DNA from: JBCBSZ01 sp039185015 | GTDB taxonomy: Bacteria; Actinomycetota; Acidimicrobiia; Acidimicrobiales; Poriferisodalaceae | Direction of reading: 5' to 3' | NCBI GenBank assembly: GCA_039185015.1 | Contig: JBCDAU010000021.1 | Location: 28,354-92,353, forward strand | DNA: 64,000 bases | Part shown: piece after piece, positions 1-9,078 of the stretch | How positions within the stretch are numbered: position 1 is the first letter of the stretch | Layout of the letters: every line of letters begins with the position of its first letter | Notes under the pieces: model-generated | Databases searched by the model: none | Seen by the model: the letters and a program-made list of their open reading frames with translations, nothing else | Told to the model about the DNA's origin: nothing | Translations under genes and position numbers: made by a program

Positions 1-1237
1 TCCTCAACCAGCGACCCTCGAAGGCATCGGCGGTCGCATCGGGCCGGTTCCAGTAGCCGGGCGTGATGTGCGGTCCGGCGACCCAGAGCTCGCCGACCTC
101 GTCAGGCTCGCAGTCGCCGCCCTCGTCGTTCACGATCCGGAACTCGGTGTGCAGCAACGCCTTGCCGGTGGACCCGATCTTGCGGAGCGCATCGCTCGGG
201 TCGAGGAAGATCGCCGCAGGGCTGGTCTCGGTCATGCCGAAGCCCTGGCACAGGTCGACGCCGCGCTCGGTCCAGCGCTCCATGATCGTGAGCGCGCACG
301 GCGCGCCGCCGACGCCGGCGATGCGCAGCCGTGAGAGGTCGGTCGTCTCGAAGTCGGGGTGCTGCATCATGAACTGGTAGGGCGCCGGCACCCCGAAGAA
401 GTGGGTGATGCCCTGCTCGGGGTCGCCGATCACCCCCAGCGTCTCGCCGGGCTCGAACGTCTTCAGCAGCACGACGGTGCCGCCGGCGTGGAGCACCGGG
501 TTGCTGTAGCAGTTCAGACCACCCGTGTGGAACAGCGGCAGGATGTTGAGGTGGACGGTGTCGATCCCGATGCCCGCCGGGATGCCGAGGTTCACGCAGT
601 TCCAGAAGTTCATCCCGTGCGTGATCATCGCCCCCTTGGGGAGCCCGGTCGTGCCCGACGTGTACATGATCGTGATCACGTCGTCGTGGGTCAGCTCCGC
701 CCGATCGACCGGCTCGTCGAGGTGGGCTGCCATCGCGGTCTCGTAGGGCGAGTCCGGCGCGCCGCCGTCGATCATCAGGATCGTGCCGATGTTGCAGCGG
801 CGCTCGAGCTCCACGGCCGACTCGGTGAACTCGGTGTCGTGGACCAGCAGCATCGGCGAGCTGTCGCTGAGGATGAACTCGAGCTCCGGCACGGTCAGGC
901 GCCAGTTGAGCAGCACGCAGATCGCCCCGATGCGGGCGCAGGCGAACTGGACGTCGAAGAACTCGACGCCGTTGTGGGCGAGCACCCCGACACGGTCACC
1001 ACGGCCGACACCGAGTGACGTGAGGTAGGCGGCGACCGAGTCGATGCGCCGGTCGAGCTCGGCGTAGGTGAACGATCGGTCGGTGCCCAGGTCGCGGATC
1101 GCCTCCCGGCCAGGGCGATTGTCGGCGTGGTGGGAGATCCAGTCGTAGGCCCGGATCGGTCCGTGCGACGGCGGGCGCGAGGACCGCATCGCTGCGATCG
1201 CCTCGGCATCATCGACGGACGTGGTGATGGCGGCCAT
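1..1237 (-). CDS. Acyl-CoA synthetase (AMP-binding family), C-terminus cut by window edge
   Basis: The N-terminal 412 or so codons of an ANL-superfamily adenylate-forming enzyme are present; the gene runs off the left edge. The P-loop motif YTSGTTGLPKGA is at about residues 190-201 and the A5-type motif GFGMTETSP at about 334. The order and spacing fit fatty-acyl or aryl-CoA synthetases, which make an acyl-AMP and then the CoA thioester. The missing part should hold the hinge and the C-terminal lid with the catalytic lysine. The ATG start faces away from the SDR gene at 1331, so the 93-base gap holds divergent promoters. The substrate cannot be read from the sequence. Confidence 0.9.
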   Translation of the reverse strand, partial: MAAITTSVDDAEAIAAMRSSRPPSHGPIRAYDWISHHADNRPGREAIRDLGTDRSFTYAELDRRIDSVAAYLTSLGVGRGDRVGVLAHNGVEFFDVQFACARIGAICVLLNWRLTVPELEFILSDSSPMLLVHDTEFTESAVELERRCNIGTILMIDGGAPDSPYETAMAAHLDEPVDRAELTHDDVITIMYTSGTTGLPKGAMITHGMNFWNCVNLGIPAGIGIDTVHLNILPLFHTGGLNCYSNPVLHAGGTVVLLKTFEPGETLGVIGDPEQGITHFFGVPAPYQFMMQHPDFETTDLSRLRIAGVGGAPCALTIMERWTERGVDLCQGFGMTETSPAAIFLDPSDALRKIGSTGKALLHTEFRIVNDEGGDCEPDEVGELWVAGPHITPGYWNRPDATADAFEGRWLR

Positions 1238-1330
1238 GACTTCCCCTCCCGACCCCTACGGTCCGGCAGATCGTAACGACGGGCCCCGGTGGGGGACTGA
1301 CAGACTCGCCGCCGAAGGGGAGGGGACGGG

Positions 1331-2119
1331 ATGGGAAGCGTCGAGGACCAACTCGTGGTCGTGACCGGCGGGGCGAGCGGCATCGGAGCGTCGTTGTGCC
1401 GCGGCGTCGCCGCGGCGGGTGCGCGCACGGTCGTGGTGATCGACCGCAACGGAGACGGGGCGGCAGCGGTCGCCGCCGAGGTCGGAGGCGTCGCAGTGCA
1501 GCTCGACCTCGCCGACGGCCCCGCCGTGACGGAGGCGCTCACGTCGATCGAGGACGAGCACGGTCCCGTCGACGTGCTGTGCAACAACGCAGGTATCGCG
1601 TCGGGCGAGGACCCGCTGACCACGCCGATCGACGAGTGGCGACTGCAGTGGGACGTGAACGTCATGGCCCACGTCCATGCGGTCAGGGCGGTGCTGCCCG
1701 GGATGTTGGCCCGTGGGCAAGGCCGTCTGCTGCACACGGCGTCGATGGCCGGGATCCTGTCCAGCCACGGCAACTCGGTCTACGCCACGACCAAGCACGC
1801 CGTCGTCGGACTCGCCGAGTGGCTGGCGTTCACCTACGCCCACCAGGGCATCCGCGTCCACCTCCTGGCCCCGCTCGGCGTCAACACCCCGATGCTGGCG
1901 GCCACCGCCGACCCCGAGTGGCAGCGGAGCGCCGCCGGTGAGGTCGTCGAACCGGAGGACGTCGCCGAGATGGTGCTCGCCGCCTTCCGTGACGAGCGGT
2001 TCCTGATCACGACGGACGACGTGGCCTACGAGTGGATGAGTTTCAAGACCGCTGAGCCCGACAAGTGGCTGACGGGCATGAACAAGCTCCAGCAGCGGAT
2101 CGAGTCGGCCGGCGGCTAG
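1331..2119 (+). CDS. SDR-family NAD(P)-dependent oxidoreductase
   Basis: A 262-residue classical short-chain dehydrogenase/reductase. The cofactor motif TGGASGIG is at residues 12-19, NNAG at 85-88, and the catalytic Ser138, Tyr151 and Lys155 (YxxxK) are all present. Asp39 at the end of strand beta-2 favours NAD(H) over NADP(H), by family rule. A purine-rich AGGGGAGGGGACGGG stretch precedes the ATG. It is divergent from the acyl-CoA synthetase, so a role in lipid or aromatic acid metabolism is possible but unproven. Confidence 0.88.
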   Translation: MGSVEDQLVVVTGGASGIGASLCRGVAAAGARTVVVIDRNGDGAAAVAAEVGGVAVQLDLADGPAVTEALTSIEDEHGPVDVLCNNAGIASGEDPLTTPIDEWRLQWDVNVMAHVHAVRAVLPGMLARGQGRLLHTASMAGILSSHGNSVYATTKHAVVGLAEWLAFTYAHQGIRVHLLAPLGVNTPMLAATADPEWQRSAAGEVVEPEDVAEMVLAAFRDERFLITTDDVAYEWMSFKTAEPDKWLTGMNKLQQRIESAGG

Positions 2120-2141
2120 GTCGTCGACCCACCGGGTCGGG

Positions 2142-3017
2142 TCAGGAGCGGAGGCCGAGGGCGTCGGCCAACCGGGCGTGTGCGGCGAGGTCGCCCGCCA
2201 GGTGGTCGGTGCCGAGCACGCAGCACGCCACGTGATCGGCGCCGGCGTCGAGGTGCTGCTGGAGCCGGGCGACGCAGACGTCGACCGGACCCCAGGCGAC
2301 GAGCGCGTCGAGCAGTCGGTCGCTGAACCCACCCGTCCAGTCCGCCGGCTCGAACCCCAACGCCGCGAACTTGCGCTCGTGCGGACGCGACCCGACATAG
2401 GGAGCGGTGTGGGCTCGAGCGATGCTGCGGGCCTCGTCCTCGTCCTCGGTGCAGATCACCGCCTGTTCGGTCACGAGGACCGGGTTGGCGCCGAGCAGCT
2501 CTCGGCTCTTCGCCGTGTGCTCCGGCGTCACGAGGAAGGTCATGGCACCGAGCGAGCGCTCCCCACCGAGTCGGACCATCTTGGGGCCGTAGGCGGCGAG
2601 CATCGTGGTGGCCTCAGCGCCGAAGGCCTCGTCGGCGGCGGCGAAGCCGTCGAGCCAGTCGAGGAGGACCTGCATCGGGCCGGGCTGACGGGCCAACGGG
2701 CCGAGCCCGAGCCCGAGCACGTGGCGCCCGTCGTGGCCGCGCTGCAGGTACGAGTGCGCGGCCGCGGCGTTGCCCGGTGTGCGCTCGCCGATGCGGGCGA
2801 TCGCCGACGCGACGATCAGTCGCTCGGTGCTCGCGAGCAGATGACCGGCCTCGGACAACGCCTCGGTGCGTCCGATCTCCGGGATCCACAGCGCCGGCCA
2901 GCCCTGCTCCTCGAGCCCCTGCGCGAGCTGAGCGGACTCGTCGGGGGACAGGAAGCTCGTTCGGAAGGTGTCGACGCCCCAGGGGCCGATCCGGTCACGC
3001 AGCTGCTGGCGGTCCAT
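2142..3017 (-). CDS. LLM-class (luciferase-like) F420-type oxidoreductase
   Basis: A 291-residue luciferase-like monooxygenase-fold protein. The text resembles the actinobacterial F420-dependent LLM subfamily (segments such as LWIPEIGRTEAL, HVLGLGLG and AAYGPKMVRL). These enzymes use F420 or FMN to oxidise or reduce small substrates in the cytoplasm. I chose the ATG at 3017, where the recognisable fold begins; longer in-frame upstream starts run into low-quality sequence. It is convergent with the SDR gene 22 bases away. Substrate and exact cofactor are not determined by the sequence. Confidence 0.82.
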   Translation of the reverse strand: MDRQQLRDRIGPWGVDTFRTSFLSPDESAQLAQGLEEQGWPALWIPEIGRTEALSEAGHLLASTERLIVASAIARIGERTPGNAAAAHSYLQRGHDGRHVLGLGLGPLARQPGPMQVLLDWLDGFAAADEAFGAEATTMLAAYGPKMVRLGGERSLGAMTFLVTPEHTAKSRELLGANPVLVTEQAVICTEDEDEARSIARAHTAPYVGSRPHERKFAALGFEPADWTGGFSDRLLDALVAWGPVDVCVARLQQHLDAGADHVACCVLGTDHLAGDLAAHARLADALGLRS

Positions 3018-3073
3018 TCGGCGAGCATGGCAGGCCGAGCCCCTCCCGCGAGCGCCCAGGGGCGGCAGAACGC

Positions 3074-3520
3074 TCAGGTCGTCGTGCGGTATCGGTGCCG
3101 GATCTCGACGCAGATCTCGTTGATCGTGGACATGACGCAGTCGCACGTGTCGGACAGGCGTCGTTGGTGCCAGAGGAGGCGATCGATCTCGTCCTCGAGC
3201 ACGTGGGGTTCGGCGTGCGCGACGTGGCTCAGACGCAACCCGCCATCGAGGTCGACCTCGTCGAGCAGCTCGTGGTCGATCCCCGTCGGCGTGTCGAGCT
3301 CCGGCAGCGCAGCGAGGAGGATCTCCAGCCGTTCGCATGCGGAGACATGGTCGAGGCGGGCCGCCTGCACGGTCTCGATCAGCTCGATGCGGGTGCACAC
3401 CGCCCCCAGGAGCGTGTGGATCTGCATCTCGGCGCGCTCCAGATCGTGTCGTCGTCGGCGCAGCTCAGCGATCGTCGTCGCGGCGGTCTCGACGTCGGTG
3501 TCGATGTCTGCCAGACGCAT
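3074..3520 (-). CDS. Hypothetical helical protein
   Basis: A 148-residue protein rich in Leu, Glu and Arg, predicted mostly alpha-helical with possible coiled coil around residues 15-45 (ELRRRRHDLERAE). Four Cys residues occur, two of them in a DTCDC cluster near the C-terminus. I do not recognise a family. The ATG at 3520 is preferred; in-frame extension upstream overlaps the divergent neighbour's promoter. No signal peptide or membrane segment is visible. Confidence 0.5.
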   Translation of the reverse strand: MRLADIDTDVETAATTIAELRRRRHDLERAEMQIHTLLGAVCTRIELIETVQAARLDHVSACERLEILLAALPELDTPTGIDHELLDEVDLDGGLRLSHVAHAEPHVLEDEIDRLLWHQRRLSDTCDCVMSTINEICVEIRHRYRTTT

Positions 3521-3627
3521 CGGCCGGCCCCCTGGTTGATCCCTCCTGGCGAGTCGGCAGGACCGCCCCGGGGTGAAGCAGCCCAGACGGGCGAGCAGCC
3601 GAGACGGGGTCGTTCGGAAGCGACGGC

Positions 3628-3633
3628 TAGGTT
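3628..3633 (+). promoter_or_regulatory. -10 hexamer TAGGTT of a leaderless-type start
   Basis: TAGGTT lies 8 bases before the GTG at 3642 with no Shine-Dalgarno sequence between, the layout of leaderless mRNAs common in actinobacteria. The same hexamer stands 7 bases before the ATG at 25213. Confidence 0.45.
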
Positions 3634-3641
3634 CGGCCGGC

Positions 3642-4352
3642 GTGGCGACGGTGCACCTCGAGCGGCGGTTCCAGGGCCCGACCGAGCGCGGCCAGGGCGG
3701 CTGGACGGCCCATCGCTTCCAGCGGCTGATCGGTGAGCCGGTGACCCTGTCGTTGCGAGCCCCCGTGCCGCTCGAGACCGACCTCGTCCTCGTCGAGCAG
3801 ATCGACGGCTGGGAGCTGGTCGATCCGAGCGGATCCGAACCGGTCACGGTCATGACGGCCTCGCCCGGCCTCGGTGATCTGCCGGACGCAGCGCCCGTGA
3901 CGCTGGACGAGGCGATCGAGGGTCGGGCTCGCTTCGAGTACGACGGCGATCACCATCCGGTGCCGCGGTGCTTCTCCTGTGGCCTGCAGCACGACTCGAT
4001 GCGTGTGCACGGAGGTCCGATCGGCGGCGACCGGTACGCCACGGACTGGACGATCCCGGGGTGGGCCGCCGACGGCGGGGAGGTCGACAGCGGCGCGCTC
4101 TGGGCGGCCATCGATTGCGCCGCTGCCTGGTACGTCTGTGGCTCGCGGGGCTACAAGTTGTCCTACACGGTCCAGCTCGCGGTCGAGCAGCTCCAACCGC
4201 TCGAACCGGGTGCGACCTACGCCCTCGTCGGCTGGAGCGGTGATGGCTCGGCGGAGTGGGACGGACGGAAGCGCCACGGCGCCTCGGCCGCGTTCGCCGC
4301 CGACGGAACCCTGGTCGCCCGGTCGCGTTCCTTCTGGGTCGCCCCTCGGTGA
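3642..4352 (+). CDS. Hypothetical protein with hotdog-like C-terminal half
   Basis: A 236-residue soluble protein. A central PRCFSCG segment and the pattern WTIPGWAADGG..G.LWAAIDCAAAW resemble actinobacterial thioesterase-like (hotdog) proteins, but no catalytic site can be assigned. I chose GTG 3642 over ATG 3573 because a leaderless -10 hexamer sits just before it and the upstream residues are of poor quality. It is divergent from the helical protein at 3520. Confidence 0.6.
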   Translation: MATVHLERRFQGPTERGQGGWTAHRFQRLIGEPVTLSLRAPVPLETDLVLVEQIDGWELVDPSGSEPVTVMTASPGLGDLPDAAPVTLDEAIEGRARFEYDGDHHPVPRCFSCGLQHDSMRVHGGPIGGDRYATDWTIPGWAADGGEVDSGALWAAIDCAAAWYVCGSRGYKLSYTVQLAVEQLQPLEPGATYALVGWSGDGSAEWDGRKRHGASAAFAADGTLVARSRSFWVAPR

Positions 4353-4523
4353 ACCCGGAGTCGATCGCCCTGGCACCCGTTTTCCGGGATTCGCGGGAAC
4401 CCGACGCCGGCCGACGAACGTCCCATTCCTGACGGGGCCGAGGGGGTGTCTCCCTGATCGCCATCTCGGTCTCGTTGCCACGCCGGACCTCGGCGGGCGG
4501 GATGAACCGAGAGGGGACACGAC

Positions 4524-6245
4524 ATGGGACCGAAGTTGCTCGCGCACGGCCTGGCGGCCGCACGGATGCGGCGGCTGCTCGCCGTCGTGCTGGTCATGGC
4601 GCTGCTGACCGCTGCGTGCTCGGACAGCGACGACGACAGCGGCGGGGACTCCGGGGCTGACGCCGCGGCGACATCCGCCGTCGGTGGTGACGACGGTGGA
4701 TCCGTCGTCGAGTCGATCGAGCAGCCCGCAGTCGGCGGAGCAGTCGCGGAGCGGGAAGCGGCGGACTCCACCGAGGCGCCGGCCGCGGCCTCGGCTGGAG
4801 CGGACGAAACTGACGTGGCGGACTCCACGCAGCCAGCCGTCCGCCCCGATGCTGCGGTGGGAGAGTCCACCGAGCTCGAGCGACCGGACGGTGCGATCGA
4901 GCCGCCGCCCGACGAGCTGCCAGTGCTCGTCGACACCCGGGTCGACGCGCAGTCCACCTTCGGCCTCGACGTCGACACCGGCTCGTTCACGAGGACGCTG
5001 GCGCTGCTCGAGGCCGGGTCCTGGCCCTCGGCCGCCGAGGTGCGCATCGAGGAGTTCGTGAACGCCTTCGACTACGGCGATCCGGCACCACGCGACGGCA
5101 CCTTCGCCATCCACACCGAAGCTGCGCCGGTGCCCGGGCTCTCCGACCGGCACCTGCTCCGGGTCTCGATCGTCGCCGAGGAGGTGCCGGAGCGGGCGCG
5201 CGACGATCTCCACCTCACCCTCGCCATCGACGTCTCGGGCTCGATGTCCGACGACGGCAAGCTCGGGCTGGTGATCGACACCGTCTCCCAGCTCGTCGAT
5301 CGACTCGACGCCGACGACTCGATCGCGCTCGTCGCCTACGAGGAGCGGGCGGTCGAGCTGCTCGCCCCGGTGCCCGGCGACCGCGATGATCTCGTCGACG
5401 AGGCGCTCCGCCAGCTCGCGCCTGGTGGGTCGACGTCCGTGCTGAACGGTCTCGACGCGGCGTACGCGACGGCCGCCCGCCACTTCGACGTCGGCGGCAC
5501 CAACCGGGTGGTCCTCCTGTCCGACGGCGTCGCGACCGCCGGCCCGGCCGACGCCGAGACGATCCTCGAGCTCGTCGGAGACGGCGCCCGCCGTGGCATC
5601 GAGCTCGTGACGATCGGCGTGGGTCTGGACACCTACGACGACGCCACCCTCGAACAGCTTGCCGATCAGGGTGATGGCGCCTACGTCTACCTCGGTGGGC
5701 GCGACGACGCCGATCGGGTCACCGAGGACCTCGCCGGCCTCTTCCAGACCGTCGCGGTCGAGGCGCGAGCCCAGGTCACCTTCGACGATCGATCGGTGTG
5801 GGGCTACCGACTCCTCGGCTACGAGAACCGAGCGATCGCCGACGAGGACTTCCGCGACGATCGGATCGACGCCGGTGAGCTGGCCGCCGGCCACCGGGTG
5901 ACTGCCCTGTACGAGCTCGAGCTCGCGCCGGGGGTCGTGCCGGGAGATGGCACCCCGCTCGCCGAGGTGCGGCTCCGCTGGCTCGATCCCGAGACCCGTG
6001 ACGCCGACGAGCTCGCGCTCGACGTCACGACCCGCTCGCTGCACGACCGGTTCGAGGATGCCTCGGCGGGGATGCACCTCTCCAGTGGTGCTGCGCTCGT
6101 CGCTGCTGAGCTGCGAGGAGACCGGTGGGTGCCCGACCTGCCCGTCGGTGTGCTCCGTGACGTCGTCGCCGATGCGGCGTCCCAGCTCCCGGGAAGTGGA
6201 GCCGACCGCCTCATCGACATGATGGATCTCTCCTCGCTGAGCTGA
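4524..6245 (+). CDS. YfbK-type von Willebrand factor A lipoprotein
   Basis: A 573-residue secreted lipoprotein. A signal peptide ends in LTAAC with the lipid-anchored Cys at 32; starting at Met15 would give a more typical 18-residue signal. An acidic, Ala-rich linker (about 35-135) leads to the YfbK N-terminal region (FGLDVDTGSF near 149), then a vWA domain with the metal-ion-dependent adhesion site DVSGSMS near 236 and the GYENR/AGHRVTALYE C-terminal region typical of this family. These proteins are thought to bind protein partners at the cell surface; the partner is unknown. It is monocistronic in appearance. Confidence 0.88.
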   Translation: MGPKLLAHGLAAARMRRLLAVVLVMALLTAACSDSDDDSGGDSGADAAATSAVGGDDGGSVVESIEQPAVGGAVAEREAADSTEAPAAASAGADETDVADSTQPAVRPDAAVGESTELERPDGAIEPPPDELPVLVDTRVDAQSTFGLDVDTGSFTRTLALLEAGSWPSAAEVRIEEFVNAFDYGDPAPRDGTFAIHTEAAPVPGLSDRHLLRVSIVAEEVPERARDDLHLTLAIDVSGSMSDDGKLGLVIDTVSQLVDRLDADDSIALVAYEERAVELLAPVPGDRDDLVDEALRQLAPGGSTSVLNGLDAAYATAARHFDVGGTNRVVLLSDGVATAGPADAETILELVGDGARRGIELVTIGVGLDTYDDATLEQLADQGDGAYVYLGGRDDADRVTEDLAGLFQTVAVEARAQVTFDDRSVWGYRLLGYENRAIADEDFRDDRIDAGELAAGHRVTALYELELAPGVVPGDGTPLAEVRLRWLDPETRDADELALDVTTRSLHDRFEDASAGMHLSSGAALVAAELRGDRWVPDLPVGVLRDVVADAASQLPGSGADRLIDMMDLSSLS

Positions 6246-6318
6246 GTCGGGCCTGGCCTCGTCCCGATGCGGCCCTGCGGCCCTGCGGACCGGGGACGGG
6301 GTCGGGCAGACTCGCACC

Positions 6319-6702
6319 ATGGCGGCTGAGATCTCCGTGACCGGGTTGGATCACATCGTGTTGCGGTGCGCGGACGTCGAGGTGACGCTGCGGTGGTACA
6401 CGGACCTGCTCGGTCTCGCTCCGGAGCGGGTCGACGAGTGGCGGCGGGGTGACGCCCCGTTCCCGTCGGTTCGTCTCGATGCGGGCACGATCATCGACCT
6501 GTTCGGCCAGGACCCCGAAGGAGAGGGGCACCTCGATCACGTCTGCATCGAGGTCGCGCCGACCGACCTCGGCCAGGTGGCGGCCTCAGGGCGCTTCGAC
6601 GTCCTGAACGGTCCCGTGCCCCGGTGGGGCGCCCGCGGCGACGGCACCTCGCTCTACGTTCGCGATCCGGACGGCGTGATCGTCGAGCTCCGCCACTACT
6701 GA
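6319..6702 (+). CDS. VOC-family (glyoxalase-like) protein
   Basis: A 127-residue single-domain vicinal-oxygen-chelate protein with the expected beta-alpha-beta-beta-beta repeats. Candidate metal ligands are His12 (LDHIV), the His of LDHVCIEV near 75, and the Glu of VIVELRHY at the C-terminus. Such proteins act as lyases, isomerases, dioxygenases or antibiotic-binding proteins; the substrate cannot be told. A CAGACT hexamer lies 6 bases before the ATG, suggesting a leaderless transcript. Confidence 0.8.
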   Translation: MAAEISVTGLDHIVLRCADVEVTLRWYTDLLGLAPERVDEWRRGDAPFPSVRLDAGTIIDLFGQDPEGEGHLDHVCIEVAPTDLGQVAASGRFDVLNGPVPRWGARGDGTSLYVRDPDGVIVELRHY

Positions 6703-6745
6703 GCGCCCCTCACCGGCCCGGCGCAGCGACGCCGCCGAACGCGGC

Positions 6746-8398
6746 TCAGCCGAGGCCGACGGCGTCGTACTCGAAGGAGCCGCCCACCATCGTCGCCAGC
6801 ACGTCGGTCCCGGCGATCGCCTCGTGGTCGACGGCCGTGAGGTCGTCCCCCAACACGGTGAGGTCGGCGAGCTTGCCGACCTCGATCGAACCGAGCCGAT
6901 CCTCGGCGAACACGGCGGTCGCCGATCCCAGGGTGTAGGCGCGGATCGCCTCCTCGGGCGAGAGGGCCTCGCGGGGGTTGAAGGGCTGGCCGTCGGCGGT
7001 GCGCTGGTTGACCAGGTCGTGGATCCCGAGCAGGGGAGCGCCCTGCACCACCGGTCGGTCCGACGAGCCGGGCAGCGTCAGCCCGGCGTCGAGGAAGGAC
7101 CGCTGGCGATAGCAGTCGGCCGCGCGGCGTTCGCCGACGGCTCGGAGCATCCCGTCGCCGATCTCGGAGATGAAGCGAGCCTGGGGCACCGGTATCACGC
7201 CGAGCCGGGCCATGCGCTCCACGTCGTCCGCCCTCGTCATGCCGGCGTGTTCGACGCGGTGCCGAGCGTCGACTCGTGGGTGGGCCTCGAGCGCGGCCTC
7301 GTACGCGTCGAGCACCGAGGCGACCGCTCGATCACCGATGGCGTGGGTCGCGACCTGCCACCCCGAGCGGTGCGCTTCGAGGATCAAGCGGTGGAGGCGC
7401 TTCTCCGGCATCTGGAAGTAGCCGGAGTTGCCGGGCTCGCCCTCGAAGTCCTCGAACATGGCTGCGGTCCGGCCGAGCAGGCTGCCGTCGGCGAAGATCT
7501 TCACCGGCCCGAAGCTCAGCCGGTCGTCGCCGAAACCACTGTGCAGGCCGAGGTCGAGCGAGAACGGCTCGTGGTCGTCGACGTGGTGGTCGCTGTGGTG
7601 GAGCGCGTCGACCGACGCCATCATCGTCACCCGGACCCGCAGGCGGCCCGATCGACGAGCCTCCTGGTACGCCGCCACCTCGAGCGGCTCGGCCGTGCCG
7701 AGGATCCCGCCCACCCCGGCCTCCTGCACGCTGGTGAGCCCCTCGGACAGATAGCGGTCGCTCGCCGCGCCGAGGTTGGTGACCATGTCGATCACCCGTC
7801 TCGGGTGGAGCAGCGTCCGCACGAGCTGCTGCGCCTGTTCCTCCAGGAGCCCGTTCGGTTCGCCCCGTTCGTCGACGGCGACGACGCCGCCCTCGGGGAC
7901 CCCGACCTCACCGATGCGGGCGAGCCGCATGGCGGCCGAGTTGAGCTGCGCGAAGTGGCCCGACGTGTGGTTGAGCAGCACCGGATGCTCGGTGGTGGCC
8001 CGGTCCAGCTCGCGGGCGGTCGGGTGTCGCCGCTCGGCGAGCTTGTTGTGGTCGTACCCGGCGCCGACGATCCACGCTCCGGCCGGTGTCGTCGCCGCTC
8101 GCTCGGCGATCGCAGCGACGACCTCCTCCACCGACCGCACCGTGGCGGCATCGATCGGCACCTCGTTGAGCGTCGCACCGTAGGCCTGCATGTGGTTGTG
8201 GGCGTCGTGGAAGCCGGGCGTGACGAACCGGCCCTGGAGGTCCACCCGCCGTGCGGCGTCGACGCCGTCGAGCTCGCCCCGATCGGCGACGAGGGCGATC
8301 CGGTCGCCGAGCACGGCGATGCAGCCGGCTCGGGGTCGCTCGGGGTCGAGCGTCAGGATCTCGGCGTTGTCGAGGACCAGGTCGAACCGCACGCTCAT
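6746..8398 (-). CDS. Amidohydrolase, YtcJ-like
   Basis: A 550-residue metal-dependent amidohydrolase of the YtcJ/amidohydrolase-3 group. The HDAHNH metal motif is near residue 60, followed by ATHAIGDRAV, HRVEHAGM and SSDRPV, which carry the remaining metal ligands and catalytic Asp. Length and order are typical of the family, which cleaves exocyclic amide or related bonds. A TAGCTT hexamer 8 bases upstream of the ATG suggests a leaderless start. It is convergent with the VOC gene. Confidence 0.88.
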   Translation of the reverse strand: MSVRFDLVLDNAEILTLDPERPRAGCIAVLGDRIALVADRGELDGVDAARRVDLQGRFVTPGFHDAHNHMQAYGATLNEVPIDAATVRSVEEVVAAIAERAATTPAGAWIVGAGYDHNKLAERRHPTARELDRATTEHPVLLNHTSGHFAQLNSAAMRLARIGEVGVPEGGVVAVDERGEPNGLLEEQAQQLVRTLLHPRRVIDMVTNLGAASDRYLSEGLTSVQEAGVGGILGTAEPLEVAAYQEARRSGRLRVRVTMMASVDALHHSDHHVDDHEPFSLDLGLHSGFGDDRLSFGPVKIFADGSLLGRTAAMFEDFEGEPGNSGYFQMPEKRLHRLILEAHRSGWQVATHAIGDRAVASVLDAYEAALEAHPRVDARHRVEHAGMTRADDVERMARLGVIPVPQARFISEIGDGMLRAVGERRAADCYRQRSFLDAGLTLPGSSDRPVVQGAPLLGIHDLVNQRTADGQPFNPREALSPEEAIRAYTLGSATAVFAEDRLGSIEVGKLADLTVLGDDLTAVDHEAIAGTDVLATMVGGSFEYDAVGLG

Positions 8399-8409
8399 GC
8401 GCGCAGAAG

Positions 8410-9078
8410 CTACGCGTCCCGGCCCGACAGGAAGGCCAGGACGGCGAGCACGCGGCGATGGCTGGCGTCGGCCGGCTCGAGGTCGAGCTTCCGGAACACG
8501 TTGGTGACGTGCTTCTCGACGGCACCGAGGCCGATCACCAGCTGGTCGGCGATGCCGGCGTTGGAGAGACCCTGCGCCATCGCGGCCAGGACCTCGCGCT
8601 CGCGGGGTGTCAGGCGATCGAGCTCGTCGGTGCGGCGTCCCCGGCCGAGGAGCTGCGAGACCACCTCGGGGTCGATCGCGCTGCCGCCTGCGGCGACGCG
8701 TCGCAGCGTGGCGACGAAGTCGGCCACGTCCATGACCCGGTCCTTGAGCAGGTAGGCGACCCCGTCGAGATCGCCGCGGAGCAGATCGCTGGCGTACCGC
8801 TCCTCGACGTACTGGGAGAGCACGACGACGGCGACGCCGGGGTGGTCCCGGCGGACGGCGAGTGCAGCTCGCAGCCCCTCGTCGGTGTGGGTCGGCGGCA
8901 TCCGCACGTCGATGACGGCGAGGTCCGGCGGGTCCTCGGCGACCGCAGCGAGCAGCGCATCGCCGTCGCCGACGGAGGCGACGATCTCCATGCCGGCGTC
9001 GTCGAGCAGGCGGGCGAGCCCGTCGCGCAGGAGCACGGCGTCGTCGGCGAGGGCGACCCGGAGTGGGGCGTCAGTCAC
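8410..9078 (-). CDS. NarL/LuxR-family response regulator
   Basis: A 222-residue response regulator. The receiver domain has the phospho-acceptor Asp57 (AVIDVRMPP) and acidic pair near residue 12; a LuxR-type helix-turn-helix (LTPREREVLAAMAQG onward) fills the C-terminal 65 residues. The gene overlaps the end of the histidine kinase gene by 8 bases, so the two are translated together. The adjacent ABC transporter (10369-13352) is the likely target, as is common for such pairs; this is inference. Confidence 0.92.
   Translation of the reverse strand: MTDAPLRVALADDAVLLRDGLARLLDDAGMEIVASVGDGDALLAAVAEDPPDLAVIDVRMPPTHTDEGLRAALAVRRDHPGVAVVVLSQYVEERYASDLLRGDLDGVAYLLKDRVMDVADFVATLRRVAAGGSAIDPEVVSQLLGRGRRTDELDRLTPREREVLAAMAQGLSNAGIADQLVIGLGAVEKHVTNVFRKLDLEPADASHRRVLAVLAFLSGRDA

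Noticed and set aside
3627..6320. Very long open frame on the minus strand (about 897 codons) across the hotdog-like and vWA genes
   Set aside because: It is antisense to genes with clear domains; GC-rich codon bias keeps such frames open, and the translation has no recognisable motif.
6824..8755. Open frame of about 643 codons on the plus strand
   Set aside because: Antisense to the amidohydrolase and response regulator; no motif of its own.
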